Positions 37,096 to 45,888 of a stretch of 64,000 nt of DNA are shown piece by piece (position 1 is the stretch's first letter; each line of letters opens with the position of its first letter). Where the stretch lies: the NCBI GenBank assembly GCA_024134725.1, contig CP099863.1, positions 2,413,501 through 2,477,500 of the forward strand, given 5' to 3'. The stretch is from Bacillus sp. 1780r2a1. GTDB lineage: Bacteria; Bacillota; Bacilli; Bacillales; Bacillaceae_H. Made by a program: the position numbers and the translations under genes. The notes under the pieces were generated by a model, which was not told the origin of the DNA, did no database searches, and saw only the letters and a program-made list of their open reading frames with translations.

Positions 37096-37124
37096 CACTT
37101 TTTCTACTTGTCTTTCATACTATG
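37096..37124 (+). promoter_or_regulatory. SigK-like promoter of GT2-GT4 fusion gene
   Basis: CACT, 16 bases, then CATACTATG (one mismatch to CATAnnnTA). About 45 bases before the ATG. Confidence 0.45.
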
Positions 37125-37169
37125 TAACTAGCTCTTAATTTAAAGCACGTCAGGAAGAAGGGATTTGCA

Positions 37170-38981
37170 ATGGAAAAAGTATCAATTATTATTCCTTTTT
37201 ATAATTGTTCCTATGTTCAACAAGCAATTGAAAGTGCTCTGCAGCAAACCTATTCAAATATTGAAGTAATTGTTGTTAATGACGGCTCCACAATTCACAC
37301 TGAAAAAGTGACTCCTTATTTAGATCGAATTCGCTATATTGAAAAGAAAAACGGGGGAACTGCCAGCGCTTTAAATGTTGGCATTCAGCATGCAACTGGT
37401 GATTACTTTGCATGGCTGAGCTCTGATGATTTATTTGTTCATGATAAAGTAGAAAAGCAGCTCCGCTTTATGAAGGCTCATAACGCCTATATAAGCCATT
37501 CAAACTACGCACTTATTAACAACAATAGCGAAGTTACTGTACCTTTAGCAGGCGTTTATTTTGACCGGAAGTTAGATTTTATTGAGCACCTTCAAATCGG
37601 CTGTAGCGTTAACGGCTGCACCATCATGATGAAAATGGACGTTTTTTCTACCCTCGGACTATTTAATGAAACGCTACGATTTACACAAGACTACGATTAC
37701 TGGCTGCGCTGCGTTCCTGCCTACGAGTTTTATTATCTTAATGAACCGCTTGTTCACTATCGTGTTCATGAAGAAATGGGAACTAAGAAGCATACAAAAG
37801 AAATTGAGCGTGAAATTAAGGCAGTCCAAGAATCACACCGTTCCGTGCTCAACAACATGGTACAGCTTGAAAAAGGTTCATCACCTGGTCTTATTAATTC
37901 TTTGGCATCGCAGTCCTTTTCTCAGCCTGCAAACAAGCCTTTAAACATTACGTTTCCTATTTTAACGCTGTGCAAAGGTGGCGCTCAGCGCATGCTTGCT
38001 GATATTAGTAACGGCCTTGTTGATTTAGGGCATAATGTAACCATTTTAATGCCTCCACAAGGTGACATAGAGTATGACGTAAAAGCAAAGATTACAAGGA
38101 CTCCTGGTGCTGTGATAACGGAGCAAGACTATCCAAACAGTGACTTAATTATCTCAAACTTCTACTCAACCGTTCCGTCTGCTGCGGCTGCAAGCGCTCA
38201 AGGAAAAGGCATTCACGCGCGCTTTAGCTTATGCTATGAGCCCGTGTTTCTTCCTGAACAAAGCGTTTCTTTTCAGTCTTACAATACAACACCTTATTTG
38301 CTTGTTATCTCACGCTACCAGCAAGAATTAATCTCATTACTTCATGGTATTAAAGGTGAACATATTCCTATTTATGTAAATCCTAACTTTTCAAAGCTGT
38401 CATTATCCAATAAAAGAAAACCGCTCACAATCTCTGCTATTGTGAGGATACCAGAAGGTGGATATTCTTGGCAGCGTGACCAGGATTATTTAATTGAGCA
38501 ACTAAAGGTTGTCAAAAAACAGTTTCCAAGTGTACGAATCAATCTGATTTGTCCACCAAATGAGTTTGCTCAGTCTCCTATGTTACAAGACTTGCGAAAT
38601 AAGGAAGGCTTTTTATTCTATTCTCCAAAAGATGACTATGAACTGTGCGCTTATTACAACCGAGCAGATATTTTTGTGACTTCTTCCATTTATGAAACAG
38701 CTGTTTTACCGGGGCTTGAAGCCATGAAGTGCGGTGCAGCAATCGTAGGTGTCTATGCCGGTGGAAATACCGAATACGGACGTCATGAAGAAACCTGCTT
38801 AATGTCTTACCGGTATGAAAATCGACTCGGTGAGGATATCATCCGCTTAATTCAAGATCCTGCACTCCTTGCAAAGTTGAAAAATAACGGTGAACAAGAA
38901 GCTGAAAGATGGCAGCTTTCAAACAGCGTCGCAGCATTTGAAAAAGCATGCTATTCCTTTTTACAAGATGCACACAAATAA
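37170..38981 (+). CDS. Bifunctional GT2-GT4 glycosyltransferase
   Basis: 603 residues. Residues 1 to about 235 form a GT2 (GT-A) domain with VSIIIPFYN, VVNDGS, SSDD at 84-87 and YRVHEEMGT, closely similar to the separate GT2 at 33923-34630. Residues about 260-600 form a GT4-like GT-B domain (FPILTLCKGGAQRML, then ETAVLPGLE as the EX7E motif, and GVYAGGNTEYG). Such fusions often add two sugars in a row to a growing glycan or glycoprotein. Cytoplasmic. The start has GGAAGAAGGGA upstream. Donor and acceptor are unknown. With the LamG-GT4 enzyme and the sugar operon downstream it probably builds a spore-surface glycan. Confidence 0.9.
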   Translation: MEKVSIIIPFYNCSYVQQAIESALQQTYSNIEVIVVNDGSTIHTEKVTPYLDRIRYIEKKNGGTASALNVGIQHATGDYFAWLSSDDLFVHDKVEKQLRFMKAHNAYISHSNYALINNNSEVTVPLAGVYFDRKLDFIEHLQIGCSVNGCTIMMKMDVFSTLGLFNETLRFTQDYDYWLRCVPAYEFYYLNEPLVHYRVHEEMGTKKHTKEIEREIKAVQESHRSVLNNMVQLEKGSSPGLINSLASQSFSQPANKPLNITFPILTLCKGGAQRMLADISNGLVDLGHNVTILMPPQGDIEYDVKAKITRTPGAVITEQDYPNSDLIISNFYSTVPSAAAASAQGKGIHARFSLCYEPVFLPEQSVSFQSYNTTPYLLVISRYQQELISLLHGIKGEHIPIYVNPNFSKLSLSNKRKPLTISAIVRIPEGGYSWQRDQDYLIEQLKVVKKQFPSVRINLICPPNEFAQSPMLQDLRNKEGFLFYSPKDDYELCAYYNRADIFVTSSIYETAVLPGLEAMKCGAAIVGVYAGGNTEYGRHEETCLMSYRYENRLGEDIIRLIQDPALLAKLKNNGEQEAERWQLSNSVAAFEKACYSFLQDAHK

Positions 38982-39006
38982 ACAGGCACATTTCACTGTG
39001 CCTGTT
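38981..39006. terminator. Bidirectional terminator
   Basis: Perfect stem AACAGGCACA/TGTGCCTGTT with a 6-base loop and TATTTGTG following. It starts at the last base of the fusion gene's stop codon and can also end the maltodextrin operon. Confidence 0.85.
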
Positions 39007-39067
39007 TATTTGTGTTGATGTTCATATAAGGAAGCTGTGCATTCCTATACGATTAAGATTCACATAA

Positions 39068-39910
39068 TTATCCCTTTGTCCCTCCGGCTGTTAAGCCTGA
39101 GATAAAGTACTTTTGACAAACTAGGAATAAAAGAGCAATCGGAACGGCAATGAGTACAGACCCTGCCGCAAAAGCCGTAAATTGGTTCCCGAATTGTCTT
39201 GAAATCATATCATATAAGCCAACTGCCAAGGTGTAATTTTCGCCTGAACGAAGCAATACCTTTGCTAAAATGAAATCTCCAAACGGAGCTGTAAACGTAA
39301 ATAATGCAATAACAGCAATGATTGGCTTGGCTAACGGCATAACGATTTGGAAAAAGATACGAAGATGCCCAGCTCCGTCCATCTTTGCAGACTCATCTAG
39401 CTCTTTTGGAATCGTATCTAAATACCCTTTCATTAACCATGTATTCATTGGAATAGCTCCACCTACATAGATTAAAATTAACCCAAGATGTGTATCGATT
39501 AACTTTGTAACCGTCGCAAGCACAAAAATAGCAATTAATGCTGCAAAGTTTGGAATCATTTGTAACACTAAAAACGTTAATAATCCATTTTTTCTTCCAA
39601 CAAATCGATAGCGAGAAAATGAATAAGCAGTTAGGCTAACTAAAATAAGAGATAAAATCATAGTTGAGATACTAATTTTCAACGAGTTCGCATACCAAAT
39701 TAAATAATTACTTTGGCTCGTATCAAATAAGGCTGCATAGTGCTTGAACGTAGCATTTTCCGGAAACATTTTTGAACCAGACAGGCTATCTCCGGGATTT
39801 AAAGACGAACCAATAATCCAAAGAATTGGATATAAGATAATGGCAAACATAACTAGTACAACTGCATATGATAAAGTGAGACGAATGGTTTTTTTTGTTT
39901 TTATACTCAT
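39068..39910 (-). CDS. mdxG: Maltodextrin ABC transporter permease MdxG/MalG-like
   Basis: 280 residues with about six membrane segments. The EAA loop that contacts the ATPase is visible (PKELDESAKMDGAGHLRIFFQ). The C-terminus ends in GLTAGGTKG, typical of MalG-type proteins. It forms the membrane channel with MdxF for maltose or maltodextrin uptake. The start codon follows the mdxF stop by two bases, so the two are co-transcribed. Length agrees with the family (about 280). No ATPase gene is nearby; such systems commonly use a shared MsmX-type ATPase encoded elsewhere. Confidence 0.92.
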   Translation of the reverse strand: MSIKTKKTIRLTLSYAVVLVMFAIILYPILWIIGSSLNPGDSLSGSKMFPENATFKHYAALFDTSQSNYLIWYANSLKISISTMILSLILVSLTAYSFSRYRFVGRKNGLLTFLVLQMIPNFAALIAIFVLATVTKLIDTHLGLILIYVGGAIPMNTWLMKGYLDTIPKELDESAKMDGAGHLRIFFQIVMPLAKPIIAVIALFTFTAPFGDFILAKVLLRSGENYTLAVGLYDMISRQFGNQFTAFAAGSVLIAVPIALLFLVCQKYFISGLTAGGTKG

Positions 39911-39912
39911 AG

Positions 39913-41223
39913 TTACATCATATCCTCTTCTTGGAATGATTTTGTGCGCTTAAATTGCCATAGCGCCACAGTGATAACAATCACTGACAATAACATTGTA
40001 ATGGCTGCAGCTTTTCCATATTGCTGAGTCGTCATCGTCAGCTTATAAATCCATGATATTAGAATATCTGTACTTCCAGCTGTTTGACCTGATACCGCAG
40101 GTCCACCAGCATTAAATAAGTAAATCACGTTAAAGTTGTTAAAGTTAAACGTATACTGGGTAATTAAAATTGGTGCCGTTGCAAAAAGAACAAGCGGTAA
40201 CGTAATTTTCGTGAATTTTTGAACAGCCGTTGCCCCATCTACCGTTGCCGCTTCGTACAACTCTTCTGGAATTGATTGAAGCACACCTGTTGTCATTGCG
40301 AAGATAAACGGAAATCCTAACCACGTCTGGATCATAATTAAAGCCACTCGGCTCCAAAGTGGTTCCGTCATCCAATTTATTCCTTCAATTCCTAAAAAAG
40401 CGAGGATGTCATTATTAATCGCTCCGAAGGTCTCGTTAAACATTCCTGCAAACACTAGGATGGAAACAAAGCCTGGTACCGCCCAAGGTAAAATAAATAC
40501 AGTACGAATAATTGCTTTCCCTTTTAAATCTTTTTGATTAATTAAAATCGCTAAAAAGATACCCAATGCTACTTGAAGGGTTGTTGCGCCAAATGTCCAA
40601 ATTAACGTCCATGCAAACACGCTGATAAACGTTTCTCGCCAAATTGGCACCGTTGCCATATCAATAAAGTTCTTAAATCCTACCCAATCGACAAGCTTTG
40701 CTGGCGGTGAGTGGTAGAGATCATAGTTTGTAAATGCTAATAAAATAACAAACAAAATTGGAAAAATGACAACAAAAACAAGAAGAACAAAACCTGGTGA
40801 AATCATGAGATACGGAAATCCGTTATCTAGTAAATTGTGATATTGCTCTTTTACCGTACTGATACGTAGGCCTAAATCACGCTTCTCTCCGTTTTTATAG
40901 GCATCACGTAAGTTAAACACATAAAACCCGAGTGCAAACACGAGTAAAATAACGGACAAGATTCCGTATACTAGCAAGAAGATTGAATGGTCTCGCGGCA
41001 GCACTTCACCAAGTGTCACAAGTCCCCATAAACCAATGTTCAAAAAATCTTTAAATACAACAACGAAGGAAATAGTAAGTAGAAGAAACAACATTCCTTT
41101 TAGAATTTGACGATTATATAGCTGACCTAACCCGGGGATGATGGATAATCCTAACGCTATTTTACGATGGTTGCTACCTTGAAATGTTTGCTCGGGCTGA
41201 TTTTCAGCATGTTTTAGCTCCAT
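39913..41223 (-). CDS. mdxF: Maltodextrin ABC transporter permease MdxF/MalF-like
   Basis: 436 residues, the length of Bacillus MdxF. Extra N-terminal membrane segments (about residues 30-120) precede the permease core, and the EAA loop reads PEELYEAATVDGATAVQKF. AAGGAGAGG lies before the ATG. Second gene of the mdxE-mdxF-mdxG operon. A stem-loop and a LacI-type operator lie between it and mdxE, which probably lowers permease expression relative to the binding protein. Confidence 0.92.
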   Translation of the reverse strand: MELKHAENQPEQTFQGSNHRKIALGLSIIPGLGQLYNRQILKGMLFLLLTISFVVVFKDFLNIGLWGLVTLGEVLPRDHSIFLLVYGILSVILLVFALGFYVFNLRDAYKNGEKRDLGLRISTVKEQYHNLLDNGFPYLMISPGFVLLVFVVIFPILFVILLAFTNYDLYHSPPAKLVDWVGFKNFIDMATVPIWRETFISVFAWTLIWTFGATTLQVALGIFLAILINQKDLKGKAIIRTVFILPWAVPGFVSILVFAGMFNETFGAINNDILAFLGIEGINWMTEPLWSRVALIMIQTWLGFPFIFAMTTGVLQSIPEELYEAATVDGATAVQKFTKITLPLVLFATAPILITQYTFNFNNFNVIYLFNAGGPAVSGQTAGSTDILISWIYKLTMTTQQYGKAAAITMLLSVIVITVALWQFKRTKSFQEEDMM

Positions 41224-41277
41224 GTATGGCCTCTCCTTTTCATTCTAAATAAGCAAAATAGTAAGTCTTTTCATAGC

Positions 41278-41289
41278 GCAAACGCTTGC
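41278..41289. promoter_or_regulatory. LacI/MalR-type operator between mdxE and mdxF
   Basis: GCAAACGCTTGC, a near-palindrome resembling the MalR-type operator GCAAACGTTTGC. It is in the intergenic region before mdxF, and related sites lie before mdxE. Confidence 0.45.
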
Positions 41290-41300
41290 CTTATTAGTAA

Positions 41301-41339
41301 GGAAAGAGTACCCCTGAAGAATCAAAGGTACTTCTTTCC
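41301..41339 (-). terminator. Intercistronic stem-loop between mdxE and mdxF
   Basis: GGAAAGAAGTACC on the minus strand pairs with GGTACTCTTTCC. Only a weak T run follows (CTTTCCTTACTAAT). It is probably a partial terminator or an mRNA-stabilising stem that favours the binding protein. Confidence 0.6.
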
Positions 41340-41352
41340 TTTAACAGATTGT

Positions 41353-42624
41353 TTATTTACCGCTGTGGTTTGCTTTGATGTTTTCTTCAATTGTTTTACG
41401 TGCTTCATCTAGAGCTTTTTTAGAATCCGCTTTACCCGTAATAACGGTTTGAACTGCGCTTTGCATTGGAGGCCAAACTTCTGACATTTCAGGAATCGAC
41501 GGCATCGGTACTGCATCTTGAGATTGCATAGCAACTGCAGAAGCTAACTCATTGTCTTTAATAATTGGATCTTCAAGCAACGCTGTATTTGGTGGAATTT
41601 CTTGTGTTAACTCAAAGCGTTTTTTTGCATTCTCATCGTTTGTGATATGGTCAATAAATTTTTCAGCCCATTCTTTATTAGTTGAGAATGATGTAACGTT
41701 CCAACCTTTTACACCCATAAACGTTTTAACTGGTTCACCGTTTGGTAACTTTGGCATTGGAGCGGCACCAATATCAATTCCCGCTGCTTTATAGCCTTGG
41801 AAAGACCATGGACCATTCATAACAGAAGCTACTTTACCTTCGTTAAATAGACCGTCTAATGCGCTACCACCGTTTTCTCCAATAATACCATTCGGTAACA
41901 GCTTGTCTTTGTACCAAGTGTTGATGTAGTCAACTGCTTCAACTGCTTCAGCATTGTTGACACCCAAGTCTTTTGTATCAAATGAACCGTCTTTTTCACC
42001 GAATACGTAACCACCGTAACCACTTAGGAAACCATGTGCAAAGTAATAGTTATCCAGTAGCGCTAAAAAGCCATACTTCCCGTCTTTTGTGAAGTCTTCT
42101 GAAAAGGCTTTAAGTTCGTCCATTGTTTTTGGAGCTTCTTTCATCAATGCTTTGTTATACACAAGTACTGGCGTTTCCGTTGCTTTTGGCAAACCGTAAA
42201 GCTTACCATCAAACGTCATTGCATCAATTGATGATTCACTAAAGCGAGATGTTGTCTCATCTGAAGTAGTTGTTAACTCTGCAAGCAACCCTTTCGTAAC
42301 AGCTGGACCAATGTTATCATGAGGAATTGTTACAACGTCTGGAGCTGTTCCAGCAGGCCCGTCCAACGCTAGCTGCTCCTGAATTTTTGTTGTTTCTACT
42401 TCTTTATACTCAATTTTAATACCATGTTCTTTTTCAAAACTTTTAATTGCATAGTCTAGTGCTGGTCCTTTATCTTTATCTTCCCAAACAACTAGCTTTT
42501 CTGGTTTTTCTCCCCCACTCCCAGATCCTGGTGTCGTACTTGTTGCACCTTCTTCTGGACCACACGCTGCTAACATACCTACTGTTAGCGCTGAAGTCAT
42601 CAAAACTGATAACGCTTTCTTCAT
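41353..42624 (-). CDS. mdxE: Maltodextrin-binding lipoprotein MdxE/MalE-like
   Basis: 423 residues. The N-terminus is a lipoprotein signal (MKKALSVLMTSALTVGMLAAC) with the lipobox LAAC and Cys21. It then has a Gly/Ser-rich linker and an extracellular solute-binding family 1 fold (VVWEDKDKGPALDYAIKSF, NGPWSFQGYKAAGIDIG). It captures maltose or maltodextrins at the outer face of the membrane and delivers them to MdxFG. First gene of the operon; GGAGGGG precedes the ATG. Two LacI-type operator-like sites lie upstream. The system could be tuned to another alpha-glucoside. Confidence 0.92.
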   Translation of the reverse strand: MKKALSVLMTSALTVGMLAACGPEEGATSTTPGSGSGGEKPEKLVVWEDKDKGPALDYAIKSFEKEHGIKIEYKEVETTKIQEQLALDGPAGTAPDVVTIPHDNIGPAVTKGLLAELTTTSDETTSRFSESSIDAMTFDGKLYGLPKATETPVLVYNKALMKEAPKTMDELKAFSEDFTKDGKYGFLALLDNYYFAHGFLSGYGGYVFGEKDGSFDTKDLGVNNAEAVEAVDYINTWYKDKLLPNGIIGENGGSALDGLFNEGKVASVMNGPWSFQGYKAAGIDIGAAPMPKLPNGEPVKTFMGVKGWNVTSFSTNKEWAEKFIDHITNDENAKKRFELTQEIPPNTALLEDPIIKDNELASAVAMQSQDAVPMPSIPEMSEVWPPMQSAVQTVITGKADSKKALDEARKTIEENIKANHSGK

Positions 42625-42656
42625 TTTAACCCCTCCGTTGACCTATTCTGTTTGAC

Positions 42657-42676
42657 TTGTGCAACCGTTTGTACAA
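42657..42676. promoter_or_regulatory. LacI/MalR-type operator 1 of mdxE
   Basis: TTGTGCAACCGTTTGTACAA is an imperfect 20-base palindrome about 35 bases before the mdxE start. It resembles the MalR-type site GCAAACGTTTGC. Confidence 0.5.
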
Positions 42677-42707
42677 TCCCTAAAAATAGAACGCTTTCAT
42701 TTTATGG

Positions 42708-42721
42708 TGAAAACGTTTGCA
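42708..42721. promoter_or_regulatory. LacI-type operator or cre site 2 of mdxE
   Basis: TGAAAACGTTTGCA fits both the LacI-family MalR pattern and, with one mismatch, a CcpA cre site. The sequence alone cannot separate them. Confidence 0.45.
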
Positions 42722-43125
42722 CTATCTACAATCTCTATTATACTTATAATCAACCATTTGACAACTACTCTTTTTCAGATTCGTATGAAAAACCAAATTT
42801 TATTTTCGAGACAGAGCTTTATCACTATATTTTTTACATATAATATAAAAAAAGTAAGTTTTTCTCACACTTTATCTAGCCAACAATCACATTCGCTATA
42901 CCTATTATGATTTTTGCTCGCCTTGTATTAGAAATTCAACTTGCTTAAGCGTTTATTCACAAAGTCATAATACCTGCTCAATCAGCTGTTTTTTAGATAA
43001 ACAAATCAGAATCTAATTGCGGTCATATTGTTTTGAAAGAGCATATGTAACGTAGAACCAGCTGCTTTTGGAATATGTATAAAAATAAGAAATTGATTAT
43101 TTACACTCCCCTCCTTATAAAAAGA

Positions 43126-43149
43126 AAAGCTGCCTTTTTAGACAGCTTT
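43126..43149 (-). terminator. Terminator of the nucleotide-sugar operon
   Basis: Minus strand stem AAAGCTGTC/GGCAGCTTT, loop TAAAAA, followed by TCTTTTTAT. It lies about 40 bases after the stop of the last reductase gene. Confidence 0.8.
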
Positions 43150-43186
43150 CTTTTGTTTATTGATTTATATGAAGACGTGTACTACT

Positions 43187-44077
43187 TTAATCCTTGGTTT
43201 GTCGATGAAATGTCAGAATATCTAAAAGCGATTTCTCAAGCGAATAGTTTGGTTTCCAGCCTATAAGTTGAAGCGGTGACGTATCTGGTATTAAGAAAGG
43301 TTCACTGTTTGCTGTATCACTTGTAATCTGAAAATCTACGTGAGCAAACGTTCTCAGCATAGAGGCAACTTCTTTTAATGAATAGCAGGCAGAGGCGGCG
43401 ATTTCATAAACTTCCTTACTTTGACCAAATAAGAATAAATGTTCATATGCTGCAACAGCGTCTCTCACGTCAATAAAATTGCGCCTGGCTTCTAAATTAT
43501 TAATGTGAAGTTCTTTTTTTTCATTGTCTTTTTCCATACCAGCAATTTTTTTAGCGAAAATCGAACAAACACCGTTGGAATGCCCAGGTCCAATTAAGTT
43601 TGAAGGCTTTGCAATAACCACATCGAGATTATAGAGTTTTGCCCATGCCTCTGAAACTAAAATCTGCACCGTTTTTGAAAAGCTATATGGATGAGTAAGT
43701 GTTGAACTGTCAGAAGGATTATACTGGAGTGCAGATCCCGCTACTACAATGCGAGCAGCCGGCACTTTTTTTCTCATTCCTTCTAATAGATGCAGCGTTC
43801 CAATTACATTGCTGTTAACGTAAGACAAAGGCTGTTCCCATGAGCTCCCCACATGATTTTGACCAGCAAGATGAAGAATATAATGAGGATTTGTATCTTC
43901 AACGAGCTTTGTTACCTGAGATTCCTTTTCTAAATCACAGCTAACTACACGTACACCTTCACAAGGTACTTTCTTACGCATTGCAGCCGTTACTTCATAG
44001 CCTTTTTGCATAAAATGCGTTACGGCATGCTGTCCTGTAAAGCCGTTTGCTCCCGTAATAAGGATTCGCTTTCTCAT
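43187..44077 (-). CDS. NAD-dependent epimerase/dehydratase family sugar reductase
   Basis: Extended short-chain dehydrogenase, 296 residues from the ATG at 44077, which overlaps the upstream stop as ATGA; an in-frame ATG at 44092 is the alternative start. It has the Rossmann motif TGANGFTGQH and the catalytic Tyr and Lys in YSFSK. The overall pattern (HLAGQNHVGSSWEQP, KPSNLIGPG) resembles GDP-4-keto-6-deoxymannose reductases. Last gene of a tight four-gene operon, so it probably performs a further 4-keto reduction or epimerisation of a nucleotide sugar. The exact substrate is unknown. Confidence 0.85.
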   Translation of the reverse strand: MRKRILITGANGFTGQHAVTHFMQKGYEVTAAMRKKVPCEGVRVVSCDLEKESQVTKLVEDTNPHYILHLAGQNHVGSSWEQPLSYVNSNVIGTLHLLEGMRKKVPAARIVVAGSALQYNPSDSSTLTHPYSFSKTVQILVSEAWAKLYNLDVVIAKPSNLIGPGHSNGVCSIFAKKIAGMEKDNEKKELHINNLEARRNFIDVRDAVAAYEHLFLFGQSKEVYEIAASACYSLKEVASMLRTFAHVDFQITSDTANSEPFLIPDTSPLQLIGWKPNYSLEKSLLDILTFHRQTKD

Positions 44078-44901
44078 TGCTTTTGCATCCAATCTTTCAT
44101 CTCTTCTAGCATGACTCGGTAAGTAGGCGGCGTGTAAATATAGTCTGTTCGCGTATTTTTAATCGTCCGATCCAGTACAAATGCTTCATCTGCTTCAATC
44201 GTAACATCATCTTTTTGAAATACTTCTTTCATAAGCTGAAGCAGCTCGAATTTGGAGATTTTCGGCTCGGTCGCAAGGTGATAAAGACCCGTCACGTTCT
44301 GTTGAATAAACACTTCAATTGCCTTAGCAAGCTCTATTGTCGTTACACCGTTCCATAGCGCTCGCTTATAGCCTTTGATTTTTCCTGTTTGCTTCATAAA
44401 CCATAGAAATAGGCCAATTCCGTCAGTTTTTAACTCAGGTCCAATGATTGAGGTGCGAACTGTTAAGTGCTTATCGCTAATAATTTCACCCAGCTGCTTG
44501 GATTGAGCATAAATGGAGGTTCCGTCAGGAGCATCACTTTCCGTATAGTCGCCTTTGTCCCCTAAAAAAACGCAATCTGTACTAATGTGAATCAGCTTTC
44601 CTTGGTAGCGCTCCGTTAGTTTGACGAGTTGATGAGGAAGAACGCTATTAACGTGAAAAGCAAGCTTACTATGTTGCTCCGCATGATGATTTAAAATACC
44701 GATACAATTAATTGTAATATCAGGCTTTTCTTGTTCCATTAATTTTTCTAGATCAGTAGCGTTTGTTACATCAACATACAATCCTTCTTTGTCATCTAAA
44801 TCCCTTGATGTATAGACTACTTCGTACTGAGGTTTTTGTTTAAAATAAGAAGTGATAACGTGACCAGCCATTCCTTTTCCACCAAGGATTAGTATTTTCA
44901 T
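44074..44901 (-). CDS. RmlD-type NDP-4-keto-6-deoxysugar reductase
   Basis: 275 residues. Rossmann motif GGKGMAGH, ISTDCVF, and catalytic YAQSK; the length and pattern are those of dTDP-4-dehydrorhamnose reductases (SDR, RmlD family). Next to a UDP-GlcNAc 4,6-dehydratase/5-epimerase and a non-hydrolysing 2-epimerase, it fits the WbvR-type reductase that makes UDP-N-acetyl-L-rhamnosamine, rather than the larger cupin-containing CapF. The ATG follows the upstream stop codon directly. Substrate assignment is by context. Confidence 0.88.
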   Translation of the reverse strand: MKILILGGKGMAGHVITSYFKQKPQYEVVYTSRDLDDKEGLYVDVTNATDLEKLMEQEKPDITINCIGILNHHAEQHSKLAFHVNSVLPHQLVKLTERYQGKLIHISTDCVFLGDKGDYTESDAPDGTSIYAQSKQLGEIISDKHLTVRTSIIGPELKTDGIGLFLWFMKQTGKIKGYKRALWNGVTTIELAKAIEVFIQQNVTGLYHLATEPKISKFELLQLMKEVFQKDDVTIEADEAFVLDRTIKNTRTDYIYTPPTYRVMLEEMKDWMQKQ

Positions 44902-45888
44902 TTAGATAAACCGTCCTTTCTCTAACATCTCTTTAATTTCTTCTTTCGTCATTAACTCTTTGCTAGAATTATAGTTCACAAGGTTTACAGGCCTAAAGTT
45001 TGCATAGTGCTCTTTTAAACCTGGAATATGAATTGGCGGTAAAATGACAAAATACTCTTCGTCATAAGCAATCGTTGTTGTACTTTCGTATTCTGACAGC
45101 AACAGCTCATGAATTTTTTCACCAGGACGAATACCTAGTATTTCGATATCGACATTTTCTTTGTTTGAAGCATCAATTAACACATAGGCAAGGTCAATGA
45201 TTTTGCATGTTGGCATTTTCATAACGAAAATCTCACCGCCAAGGCTTTCAAATGTTGCTTTAAAGACAAGCTTGATTGCATCCTCTAGCGTTAAGAAAAA
45301 GCGTGTCATATCTAAATCTGTGATTCCTACTTTTCCTTTTTCTTGAATTTGTTTTTTAAATACGTGAATAACGCTTCCATTTGTTCCAAGTACATTTCCG
45401 CCTCGGATACACACAAATTTTGTCTTCGTGTTTAGTGTATTCGCATGAATAATTAAACGTTCGCCCATCGCCTTTGACAGCCCATAAAAATTCGATGGAT
45501 TCGCCGCTTTATCAGTTGAAATGTAAATTACGCGCTTCACGTTACAAATAATAGCTGCGTCGATAACATTTTGCGTACCGTGTACGTTTGTTTTTAGTGC
45601 TTCTAACGGCTGATCCTCACAAACTGGAACATGCTTTAAAGCTGCAAGATGAAACACATAATCCACGCCTTGACATGCTTCAATCAATGAATCTTTTTCT
45701 TTAATATCCCCTATTAGGAACTGAAGCTTTGGGTCGTTGTCAAACTCTTGCTTCATTGTAAATTGATTGGATTCATTGCGTGAAATAATTCTAATTTCCT
45801 TCGGATCAAGAGTTAATAACTGCCTTACTAATTCGTATCCCCATGAGCCTGTGCCACCTGTAACTAAAATCGTTTGATTTTTAAACAC
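44902..45888 (-). CDS. UDP-GlcNAc 4,6-dehydratase/5-epimerase (CapE/WbvB-like)
   Basis: 328 residues from a GTG with AGGAGGACTTAACA upstream; it overlaps the 2-epimerase gene by 8 bases. Rossmann motif TGGTGSWG, a STDKA segment and catalytic YGLSK; a polysaccharide biosynthesis (PF02719-type) enzyme of the CapE/WbvB group without membrane segments. It converts UDP-GlcNAc to the 4-keto-6-deoxy-L-sugar intermediate. Cytoplasmic. Product use (quinovosamine or fucosamine branch) depends on the downstream reductase. Confidence 0.9.
   Translation of the reverse strand: MFKNQTILVTGGTGSWGYELVRQLLTLDPKEIRIISRNESNQFTMKQEFDNDPKLQFLIGDIKEKDSLIEACQGVDYVFHLAALKHVPVCEDQPLEALKTNVHGTQNVIDAAIICNVKRVIYISTDKAANPSNFYGLSKAMGERLIIHANTLNTKTKFVCIRGGNVLGTNGSVIHVFKKQIQEKGKVGITDLDMTRFFLTLEDAIKLVFKATFESLGGEIFVMKMPTCKIIDLAYVLIDASNKENVDIEILGIRPGEKIHELLLSEYESTTTIAYDEEYFVILPPIHIPGLKEHYANFRPVNLVNYNSSKELMTKEEIKEMLEKGRFI

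Larger units (their letters stand above)
42625..43186. other. 562-base intergenic region before mdxE
   Basis: It holds two LacI-type operator-like palindromes near mdxE (42657-42676 and 42708-42721) and, at the far end, the terminator of the sugar-nucleotide operon (43126-43149). Between about 42730 and 43120 I see only AT-rich sequence and no supportable gene. Confidence 0.6.

Noticed and set aside
42652-42910. Two overlapping plus-strand frames before mdxE
   Set aside because: AT-rich, low-complexity translations without ribosome binding sites that overlap the mdxE operators.
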